DNA of 64,000 bases, from positions 615,675-679,674 of the forward strand of contig NZ_BMQW01000002.1 in the NCBI RefSeq assembly GCF_014648315.1, given 5' to 3'. The notes under the pieces were generated by a model, which had not been told where the DNA came from, did not search any database, and saw only the letters and a program-made list of their open reading frames with translations. Of this stretch, positions 32,896 to 39,801 are shown piece after piece (positions within the stretch are counted from its first letter, which is position 1; each line of letters opens with the position of its first letter). Made by a program: the position numbers and the translations under genes. This DNA comes from Shewanella ulleungensis (GTDB lineage: Bacteria; Pseudomonadota; Gammaproteobacteria; Enterobacterales; Shewanellaceae).

Positions 32896-33777
32896 ATGAA
32901 CCTCAAGAAAGAGTCTAACCTACAAACTAAACCTCAAAAATCAGAAGTCGATAATCAGCTAGATGAACTTCTATCAGCAATGCCAGAAGTATTGAAAACG
33001 CAGTTGGTTAACATGTTGGATTCCCCTGAATATGCTAATCAAAATCAGAAAGCCGATTTTTTAGCCAGCTTGCAGTCATTCGACATGCTCATTCAAAAAG
33101 ATTCAGCCGTTAGACCTTTGCTTCCAGAAGGCACTAATGAAGAGTCTTTAGCCAAAGCGCTTTCGAAAGTTGATGATAGTCAGTCAATACTAGAAACTGA
33201 ACAGCTTGAAGGCGCAGATATTTTTAATTCCTTATTTGAATCGCTTGCAGCAGATCCTCTTGACGATATTCAAGAGATCAGACGGTTTGCGAATGCTGCC
33301 AACTTACATGAAGCGTTTGGTGAAGAAGAAGGTAATGAAGCTCTCACATTCCTAAATGCAATCCCACAAGACAGTACAGAGCTTATTCATGGTGCCATAG
33401 CTTGCCAGATGGCTGGTATGCCAAAGCAAGCCAATTTGTTGTTTCAAATATTTGCTAAACGTCAATTTATCGATGCTAATGATGGGTATCAGTCGCTTAA
33501 AACAGATATAACAAAATTCAAAGGTTATACAGAAACCTTATCGAAAGCGGGCAAGTTAGGCAGAGATAAACGTTACGGTAAAAAAGATAAAGTAGAAGCT
33601 TTTGCAATCCAGCTTTATAATCAGAAAAATTATGCTAACCCGCACCAAGCTGCGCAAGCTATTGCTGAAAATGTGTTAAGTTTTGCTCAGAGTATCAATT
33701 ATTCTTTTACTTCTCCCTATCAAGCAATCAGGACAATCAATTCTTGGCTAAGTAAGCATATTAAATCAACTTCATAA
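32896..33777 (+). CDS. Unknown accessory protein A (293 residues)
   Basis: I do not recognise this protein. It is acidic and predicted mostly helical in its first half (repeated short helices such as LDELLSAMPEVLKTQLVNML). A helix-rich middle region (about 135-195) could be a helical-repeat fold (LIHGAIACQMAGMPKQANLLFQ). The C-terminal basic part starts KLGRDKRYGKKDK. No signal or membrane segment. First gene after the attachment site and probably co-transcribed with the next gene (15 nt gap). Confidence 0.65.
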   Translation: MNLKKESNLQTKPQKSEVDNQLDELLSAMPEVLKTQLVNMLDSPEYANQNQKADFLASLQSFDMLIQKDSAVRPLLPEGTNEESLAKALSKVDDSQSILETEQLEGADIFNSLFESLAADPLDDIQEIRRFANAANLHEAFGEEEGNEALTFLNAIPQDSTELIHGAIACQMAGMPKQANLLFQIFAKRQFIDANDGYQSLKTDITKFKGYTETLSKAGKLGRDKRYGKKDKVEAFAIQLYNQKNYANPHQAAQAIAENVLSFAQSINYSFTSPYQAIRTINSWLSKHIKSTS

Positions 33778-33792
33778 AAATGGATTTTTACA

Positions 33793-34914
33793 GTGGTTAA
33801 TAAACAGATATCTCAAGCTCAACTGCTATTTCCAAAATCGCAGTATCCCCTTTTAAGTACCTACATTGACCTTTTTGTGAAATATATAACTCAACACGAT
33901 ATTTGTGTTTTAGAATCTGACCTTGAAATTATTTCTATTGCGTTGGGGAAAACGACACGTCAGCTTTTCAGGGCTGTTAATTCAAAAGAAAGCGTTCCAG
34001 ATAAGCTTGAAAGTTTAATTTGTGATGGCCTTAAACTTAAAGTCGAAACAAAAAGAAGGCTTACAACAAGCCAAACTGAGTTATCAAAAGAAGCCAATAA
34101 AGATGTTGTCGATGTTGTTATTTCTCATTACCAATCCAAACTCGATGAAATTGAAGCACTAAAACGGCAGGGGATTCTTGAACGAAAAGCTAAAGTTTTA
34201 TCTGAAGCTAAAGCAAAAGCTGAAATGTTACAGAATCAACTTAGAGAAGAAGCAGAAGCATTCAAAGCAAGCCGTGTTGATTTTGAAGATTTTGAACTTT
34301 ATGGCATCCAAAAAAACTCTCGTGTAGATAAACTTTTGACCCAACTTCGTAAAAAGACAATTACCCTTGAAGAGTTCAAATGGCTAGATACTGTTGGTTT
34401 TTCAACTGAACTTGTCGTACAGAAATATCACCTTCATTTAGCCCATCAGCATTTTCAAAACTGGAAACAGAAAAGCTTACCTTGGGAGCTGGTTAATGCT
34501 AGTGCCGCCTATCGTAAAGCTGAAGTGCTGACTAAAATAAAAAAAGCTTTAGATGAATCATATCCATTTAACCTCCCTAAGAATGAAAAGAAATTAAAAT
34601 CAGCTTTATTAACCACATACGGTGGCGTTTGTAGAGACTTAAAGGATTATGTGAATTCAATTAAATTTGGTTTAGAAGCACATAAAGTGACACCGTTAAA
34701 TTTTAGGCCATGTACTTTGCTAGGCGCTGTTTACCTTTCAACGGGTGAATTTGACTTAGGCCATGAGTGGTATGACAAAGCAAAAGAACGAGGGTTTAGC
34801 CAAGACGCTTACGACAATGATATTAAATCTGTTTATTTCAGGGCGAGTGATGAAATGAAAAACAGATTAAAGCAAAACCTAATAGCTACTGGTCACAAAT
34901 ATAAATGGTTATAA
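33793..34914 (+). CDS. Unknown accessory protein B (373 residues, coiled coil plus TPR-like)
   Basis: I do not recognise this protein. It starts at GTG 33793, 15 nt after the previous gene. A central coiled coil (about 115-160; LSEAKAKAEMLQNQLREEAE) is followed by a TPR-like C-terminal part (about 270-350; LLGAVYLSTGEFDLGHEWYD, the spacing of a TPR helix pair). Soluble, no catalytic motif seen. Always reading it with protein A suggests a two-gene unit whose job (regulation, defence, or element maintenance) is open. Confidence 0.65.
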   Translation: MVNKQISQAQLLFPKSQYPLLSTYIDLFVKYITQHDICVLESDLEIISIALGKTTRQLFRAVNSKESVPDKLESLICDGLKLKVETKRRLTTSQTELSKEANKDVVDVVISHYQSKLDEIEALKRQGILERKAKVLSEAKAKAEMLQNQLREEAEAFKASRVDFEDFELYGIQKNSRVDKLLTQLRKKTITLEEFKWLDTVGFSTELVVQKYHLHLAHQHFQNWKQKSLPWELVNASAAYRKAEVLTKIKKALDESYPFNLPKNEKKLKSALLTTYGGVCRDLKDYVNSIKFGLEAHKVTPLNFRPCTLLGAVYLSTGEFDLGHEWYDKAKERGFSQDAYDNDIKSVYFRASDEMKNRLKQNLIATGHKYKWL

Positions 34915-34919
34915 ATCTA

Positions 34920-34983
34920 TACCGTCACACCCTGTGACGGTACTTTTACACCCCCAATAATACCGTCACACCCTGTGACAGTA
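34920..34983. repeat. Tandem pair of palindromes (operator or origin)
   Basis: Two copies, 41 bp apart, of TACCGTCACA-CCC-TGTGACGGTA; the second has one mismatch (CAGTA). Each is followed by the same CTTTTACACCCC. A further inverted repeat ACACC/GGTGT follows at about 34990-35003. It lies between protein B and the AlpA-like gene, upstream of the replication gene, so an operator or replication-origin iterons are both plausible. Confidence 0.75.
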
Positions 34984-35066
34984 CTTTTACACCCCGTGGT
35001 GTGAATACTTCAAAAACTTCCGATCATATTCTTCACTTCGACATACACAATATAATCGGAGTTAAT

Positions 35067-35252
35067 ATGAATACACTACTCACCCCTGCGGAAGTGGCGA
35101 GATACTTAGGCGTTACAACAGGTACGCTTTCAGTGTGGCGTTGTACTGGCCGCTATCCTCTACGTTTTATCAAAGTTGGTCGTCGTGTGATGTACCGCCA
35201 AAGCGATGTTGAAAACTTCGTTAACGGGAGGGTATATGAACACACTGTATAG
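35067..35252 (+). CDS. AlpA/Xis-type helix-turn-helix protein
   Basis: This is a 61-residue MerR/AlpA-type DNA-binding protein: LLTPAEVARYLGVTTGTLSV forms the HTH, followed by FIKVGRRVMYRQSDVENFV (wing and helix). I chose ATG 35067 (GGAG 5 nt upstream); a longer frame from 35001 lacks a ribosome site. Such proteins act as excisionase or activator of element genes. Overlaps the next gene by 17 nt. Confidence 0.82.
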   Translation: MNTLLTPAEVARYLGVTTGTLSVWRCTGRYPLRFIKVGRRVMYRQSDVENFVNGRVYEHTV

Positions 35253-35508
35253 CTTTTTATCGGGAATCATTATTTGCTCGTTATTAAATATGACTAGCAT
35301 TCTTAAAAGTACTGTTGATGAAATTAATGAACTTCGAGAATATAACGAAAACATTATTCTACTACGGCAATATGAAGCCAATGAATCGAGTCTGTACCCG
35401 TTAACGGAACATGAACCTGTTAATGAGTCTGAAGATTATAATAGCAATGTTTATGAAGTCAGCTCGTTACATAACGTAAAAGAACATAATGTTAAAGGAG
35501 GCAAATAA
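35236..35508 (+). CDS. Small membrane-anchored protein (90 residues)
   Basis: Not recognised. Start chosen at ATG 35236 with a strong GGGAGG upstream. One N-terminal membrane segment (about 3-23, SFLSGIIICSLLNMTSIL) is followed by an acidic, Asn/Glu-rich tail. It overlaps the genes on both sides (stop and next start share TAATG), so it is part of a tightly packed operon. Confidence 0.6.
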   Translation: MNTLYSFLSGIIICSLLNMTSILKSTVDEINELREYNENIILLRQYEANESSLYPLTEHEPVNESEDYNSNVYEVSSLHNVKEHNVKGGK

Positions 35509-35786
35509 TGGCCGCCTTCACTAATGAACAAGTCACATTCATTGAATGGTTATCGCAAGATAACCACATTGAAGTGTGTATTGAGATTTGTCCCGACCTA
35601 AGCAAAATGGTCGGTTATGACTCATATTCAGGTCATTTCCAAAAACGCACTTTGTTCAAATTAAAACTACAAGGCTTCTTAGCCGAGAGTACCCATTACA
35701 TTGCGGGCGTAAAGTGGCAACGTTGCTCACTAAATCATCGTGGGCAAGAATGGCTAAAGCAACATGGAGGGCAGTCTAATGACTAG
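35508..35786 (+). CDS. Hypothetical winged-helix-like protein (92 residues)
   Basis: Not recognised by name. The layout of short helices, then FKRTLFKLKLQGFLAES-like spacing and a strand pair before HRGQEWLKQHGG, resembles a small winged helix. It starts at ATG 35508, overlapping the previous stop by 1 nt, with AAAGGAGG upstream. It overlaps the replication gene by 8 nt. Possible regulator of replication (inference). Confidence 0.6.
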   Translation: MAAFTNEQVTFIEWLSQDNHIEVCIEICPDLSKMVGYDSYSGHFQKRTLFKLKLQGFLAESTHYIAGVKWQRCSLNHRGQEWLKQHGGQSND

Positions 35787-37668
35787 ACTCGAAATGGATA
35801 ATGCTCGCTTTGTGGCTAAAAGACTTCATGGCATTCCTCAAATCTATAAGACTGTACTAAAGCAGCGTTATGATCGCTTTTCACACCATAGTGAAGCTAA
35901 TTTAGATTTGATACAAACAACGAAAGCTATTTCAAAAATACTGGGGCACAGCAGTATTCGAATGACTAGCGTTAATATTAAATCTCCAAATTTTAAGCAA
36001 AAGTCTAAACACCACGCTCGCCAATGCGCCAATATGGTTATTAGGCATCACTCTAATGGTTTAAAACATACCTATTTTGCAATTTCACGCTATATAAATT
36101 GCCATCAAATTAAGCCGTGCCCATTAACGGATACTATTTTAAATCACCTCGAAAATGACTGTTTGACCGATGAAGAATATTCAAAAGTCATGGGGGTGAT
36201 TAAGCGTGGATGTGATCCGCTATGGTGGAAGCCAAAACTTAGACGGCTCCATAACAGGCAAGTTGAAACTATTTCGCGGCTCCTAAACCAAATTAGTCGT
36301 CATCGTAGTATTTATGCCAGTGACATTACCGTTGAGAGCATTAAGAACCAATGGCTGAACAGTCGTGAACAGCTTGAGAATACCTTAGCTACTAATGAGC
36401 TTGACTACAGTGTAAGCCTTGCTGAATTATCAGACCTTAATGTGTCTAATCCTAAAATCCGTAAAGCTGAATTGATGGTTCGCATTCGTGGTTTTGAAGA
36501 TTACGCCACAAAGCATGGCTATTCAGCTGTATTTTTGACAATGACTACACCCTCTAAATATCACCGTTGCTTTGCCAAATCGGGTGCTGAAAACCCTAAG
36601 TGGCAAGGGGCTATACCTTTAGATGGTCAAGATTACCTAAACCGAACTTTTCAGCGTATACGCGCATCGCTTAACCGTGACAAGATCACTCCATTTGGTT
36701 TTAGAGTGGCAGAGCCTCACCATGACGGCACACCTCACTGGCATTTATTGTTATTTGTTGAAGCTGAGCAGCAACAACAATTAGTCGAAACCTTTCAAGA
36801 ATATTGCCTACAAGAAGAGGGTGACGAACAAGGTGCAAAAGAACGCCGTTTTAAGGTTGAATACATCGATCCTAATAAAGGTTCTGCAACGGGATATATT
36901 GCCAAGTATGTAGCCAAAGGAATTGATGGTGAAGGGATTGATCATGACCTTTACGGAACGGAATCAGTAACCGCTGCAACACGTATTCGTGTTTGGGCTT
37001 CGTGTTGGGGTATTCGTCAATTTCAGCAAATTGGAGGGGTAGGGGTAACACCTTGGCGCGAATTAAGACGGTTAAGTAAAATAACTGATGAAAGCCTAGA
37101 GTGGGTGGAAGAAATTAGACAAGCCGCTGATGACTCCGATTGGGGTCATTACACTGAGCTCATGGGCGGAGTTTTTTGTAAGCGTGATGATCAGTTAATT
37201 AGACCTTTATACGAACATAAAAAACAAAAGCCTTTAAATCATACTTTTGATGACAATTGCCGCAATGCCTATGAAGACTCTAGGGATGCAGTGGCTCAAC
37301 CTACTTTGAGTTCAATCGGTGTGCCAATACCAATTTCGGAAAATGCTAAGTGTCATCAGGGATTGAACACTAATGGCATTTCTGGAAATCCAGGAAAATT
37401 CCAAGATGCCAATGCGGAAATTAATGCGGGAATAGATTCTGATAGAAGCGAAGTATTACCTAAGCAATCCTGTAATTCAGTTCATGATAATGCTGAATCT
37501 AGTACCTATAAACTTAATCGATATGGTGACGAGCTTATCGTGCAGTTAAAAGGCATTGTGGCTTTAGGCTTTGAGATCGTCACTAGAGTACATGAGTGGA
37601 CGTTAAGCTATTCACAAACTAATGGTAAAATTGAGCTTAATCGCTCTAACTTGGAGTTCTGTCAATAA
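35779..37668 (+). CDS. P2 gpA-like HUH replication endonuclease
   Basis: This 629-residue rolling-circle replication initiator nicks the element's origin. The HUH metal motif is in AEPHHDGTPHWHLLLF (about 313-328). The catalytic tyrosine helix reads SATGYIAKYVAKGI with two Tyr (about 373-386), as in phage P2 gpA. The N-terminal domain (1-220) and the variable C-terminal tail match the gpA family in length. I chose ATG 35779 (GGAGGG, 7-nt spacing) over a frame starting 15 nt earlier. No virion genes accompany it, so it serves a plasmid-like or satellite element. Confidence 0.9.
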   Translation: MTRLEMDNARFVAKRLHGIPQIYKTVLKQRYDRFSHHSEANLDLIQTTKAISKILGHSSIRMTSVNIKSPNFKQKSKHHARQCANMVIRHHSNGLKHTYFAISRYINCHQIKPCPLTDTILNHLENDCLTDEEYSKVMGVIKRGCDPLWWKPKLRRLHNRQVETISRLLNQISRHRSIYASDITVESIKNQWLNSREQLENTLATNELDYSVSLAELSDLNVSNPKIRKAELMVRIRGFEDYATKHGYSAVFLTMTTPSKYHRCFAKSGAENPKWQGAIPLDGQDYLNRTFQRIRASLNRDKITPFGFRVAEPHHDGTPHWHLLLFVEAEQQQQLVETFQEYCLQEEGDEQGAKERRFKVEYIDPNKGSATGYIAKYVAKGIDGEGIDHDLYGTESVTAATRIRVWASCWGIRQFQQIGGVGVTPWRELRRLSKITDESLEWVEEIRQAADDSDWGHYTELMGGVFCKRDDQLIRPLYEHKKQKPLNHTFDDNCRNAYEDSRDAVAQPTLSSIGVPIPISENAKCHQGLNTNGISGNPGKFQDANAEINAGIDSDRSEVLPKQSCNSVHDNAESSTYKLNRYGDELIVQLKGIVALGFEIVTRVHEWTLSYSQTNGKIELNRSNLEFCQ

Positions 37669-37787
37669 CTGTACGTAATCCGAAATTAATAGTTAAATGA
37701 GGTCGTAATAAAAATGTTCAACTAAGATAGAAAAAGGAGTATTGTTAGTGCGTTATAGAATATTCAACATTTACTTAAGGAAGAGTA

Positions 37788-38273
37788 ATGGATCCATTTT
37801 CACAATTGTTTGCAGCCTACCTGCACACGGTAAGCAATAGTATTACTGAAGTGTATGTTGATTCAATGAACACCACGGTTACCTCGCAAAGCTTAGTATA
37901 CAACGACACTAATATTCGATTTCAGCATCAGCTATGGAAGATAAAACCTAATAGTGTTTGCGCAAACCTTGAGCAACAAGCAACTCAATTCTCTAAATGT
38001 ACTCAACAAGCTAAGGCTATGTTCACTGAACTTTGTTCTCAGCTATCCAGCATGGAAAATCTGAATCAGAGAGGGCGAAGCTTGTCCAACATGTACTGCA
38101 ATGCATCTTTGAATTACAAACCTATGGTTGCTTATATCAGTGAACCAATGCAAAAGACCGAACAAGAATTGAAAGAAAAAGAATGTAATTTAATGATTTT
38201 AAAGGCAATGCAGGATAATAGTGATGAGGTTATAAAACTAAAAGAGCAAATCTGCCAAAACATCTATCTTTAA
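37788..38273 (+). CDS. Unknown protein upstream of the retron-like locus (161 residues)
   Basis: I do not recognise this protein. Predicted helical, no signal peptide, five or six Cys spread through the chain (SVCANLEQQ, FSKCTQQ, TELCSQ, MYCNAS), ending in a coiled-coil-like LKEKECNLMILKAM. Ribosome site AAGGAAGAG 5-6 nt before ATG. It lies about 110 nt before the structured RNA region, so it may be an element gene or an accessory of the retron-like module. Confidence 0.5.
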   Translation: MDPFSQLFAAYLHTVSNSITEVYVDSMNTTVTSQSLVYNDTNIRFQHQLWKIKPNSVCANLEQQATQFSKCTQQAKAMFTELCSQLSSMENLNQRGRSLSNMYCNASLNYKPMVAYISEPMQKTEQELKEKECNLMILKAMQDNSDEVIKLKEQICQNIYL

Positions 38274-38382
38274 GAGCGATAATATTAAAGAAAAATTAGA
38301 ATTAACCTTATTATCTCTCTTGTTCTAGTGCTTAAACTTTCATGATTGATCTTTATCATTAATGTTGTTATGATCTGTTTAT

Positions 38383-38483
38383 ACCTAGCGACTAGGAGTA
38401 TCTCCAGTCATCACGCAAGGTCACTACCTGCTGTTATTAATGTTACGACCACATGGCAAGTGATTGTTATGTGGTCAAGTAAC
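38383..38483 (+). ncRNA. Candidate retron msr/msd RNA (structured part)
   Basis: The region between the 161-residue gene and the reverse transcriptase has retron-like signals. A TAGC at 38386-38389 is directly followed by a stem-loop GACT-A-GGAG / CTCC-AGTC with a TAT loop (38390-38409). This matches the TAGCG-plus-hairpin start of known msr RNAs, whose G primes cDNA. A second stem is formed by GTTAC-GACCACAT (38442-38454) and ATGTGGTC-AA-GTAAC (38469-38483), 13 bp with a 2-nt bulge. The 9-bp array begins 3 nt later. The a1/a2 flanking arms are not resolved: a 6-nt TCTGTT/AACAGA pair and a 10-nt pair overlapping the RT start are weak candidates. Confidence 0.55.
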
Positions 38484-38485
38484 CT

Positions 38486-38626
38486 CACTCTCAGCACTCT
38501 CAGCACTCTCAGCACTCTCAGCACTCTCAGCACTCTCAGCACTCTCAGCACTCTCAGCACTCTCAGCACTCTCAGCACTCTCAGCACTCTCAGCACTCTC
38601 AGCACTCTCAGCACTCTCAGCACTCT
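38486..38626 (+). repeat. 9-bp tandem array, 15 perfect copies of CACTCTCAG
   Basis: Fifteen identical units run without a single mismatch from 38486 to 38620, followed by a partial CACTCT. The array lies between the second stem of the candidate retron RNA and the reverse transcriptase gene. Perfect identity means recent expansion or active homogenisation. ORFs across it (Ser-Thr-Leu repeats) are low-complexity artefacts. Confidence 0.97.
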
Positions 38627-38759
38627 ACAGTGTAAGACTCACAACAGACTTTGTAATATAATCGGCTAAAAAATAATACTAATTCATACTATACTAGTCC
38701 AGTAACTAATTAATCAATATGGTATTTATGGCTGGTTAAGTTTTGACTCTATTAGTATA

Positions 38760-39800
38760 ATGATAAAATTAGTAATTTTTGATACGGAGTCATATCAGTT
38801 GGAGTTATCAAAGGAAAGAAGAAGCTTAGAAGAGGTATTCATTTCTACTTTTCATGAGAAAGTGAACTTTGACGACTTTGTTAATTTTTCAATTAACAAA
38901 GAATATAAAACTTTTGAAGTAAATCGTAGAAAGATTTATGCCCCATCAAAAAAACTCAAGCAGTTTCAAAGATTTATTAACAGCAGCATCCTTGAGTATG
39001 CGGACTATAATCGAGATGTTGTATATTCATATCGTAAAGGTGTTTCGATTCGTGATGCAGTAGAGAAGCATGCATCTAGTAACTTTTTTTACCAAACAGA
39101 TATTAGTGATTTTTTTGGAAGTATTACGGGTGACGATATAATGAAAGTCATCAATACTAGCCTTTTAAATGTACCCGTGTCAGATGTATTAGAATATAAA
39201 CAGCTTCTTTTCGAGCTTATGGTTGTGGATAATAATTTGCCTGCAGGTTTTGCTACATCTCCACTACTTAGTAATATAACCTTAGTTGACTTTGATAATG
39301 CACTAAAAAAATATTGTGATAGAAGTAATATAATATATACAAGATATTCGGACGATTTAATTATTTCATCTGTCAATGAGGGTTTTGTTGATAATATTAA
39401 TGAAGTAATCAAAAGTTTTCTTCATGAGCACATGGGTGAAAGATTTAACTTAAATTATAATAAAACTAAAGTAAGAAGAAAAGGGCAGAAAGTAAAAATA
39501 TTAGGCTTCACCATTTTACCAAATGGTATAATTACTATCTCAAAATCTTATAAAGAAGAGGTTGAGTCACTTTTATATTTTTACCTCAATGATACTGATA
39601 AATTTTCTGATTATGTAAAAAATAAAATCAATCCACGCGATAATCAAATAGGTGATCGTACATTTGAAGAGTTTGGTATCAGTTCATTATCTGGAAAACT
39701 TATTGCTATAAGTTCAATGGATAGCTTATATATCTCAAAGTTAAGAAAGAAATATGGTAATACTATTATTGAGATGTTTTTACGTAAAACGGTGAATTAA
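38760..39800 (+). CDS. Retron-type reverse transcriptase
   Basis: This is a 346-residue RT. Palm motifs in order: RKIYAPSKKLKQFQRFI (RT1-like), KGVSIRDAVEKHASSNFFY (region with the A..H of the retron NAxxH motif), QTDISDFFGSI (first catalytic Asp), LPAGFATSPLLSN, and YTRYSDDLIIS (YxDD catalytic pair). A LGFTILPNG stretch stands where retrons usually have VTG. It is expected to use the RNA encoded just upstream as primer and template. It is followed 1 nt later by the ATPase-TOPRIM gene, so they form an operon. Strongly AT-rich compared with flanking core genes. An Eco8/type-I-B-like retron is the best fit; another defence RT class is possible. Confidence 0.88.
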   Translation: MIKLVIFDTESYQLELSKERRSLEEVFISTFHEKVNFDDFVNFSINKEYKTFEVNRRKIYAPSKKLKQFQRFINSSILEYADYNRDVVYSYRKGVSIRDAVEKHASSNFFYQTDISDFFGSITGDDIMKVINTSLLNVPVSDVLEYKQLLFELMVVDNNLPAGFATSPLLSNITLVDFDNALKKYCDRSNIIYTRYSDDLIISSVNEGFVDNINEVIKSFLHEHMGERFNLNYNKTKVRRKGQKVKILGFTILPNGIITISKSYKEEVESLLYFYLNDTDKFSDYVKNKINPRDNQIGDRTFEEFGISSLSGKLIAISSMDSLYISKLRKKYGNTIIEMFLRKTVN

Positions 39801-39801
39801 A

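Noticed and set aside
38486..38626. CRISPR-like array
   Set aside because: Units are contiguous 9-mers without spacers and no cas genes are present.
38346..38669. ORFs on both strands across the 9-bp array (Ser-Thr-Leu, Ser-Ala-Leu and Leu-Arg-Val repeats)
   Set aside because: They exist only because the 9-bp unit has no stop in several frames; no ribosome site and pure low complexity.
38352..38767. 10-nt complementary pair TTTATCATTA / TAATGATAAA as retron a1/a2
   Set aside because: AT-rich, overlaps the RT start codon and is not adjacent to TAGC; kept only as a possibility.
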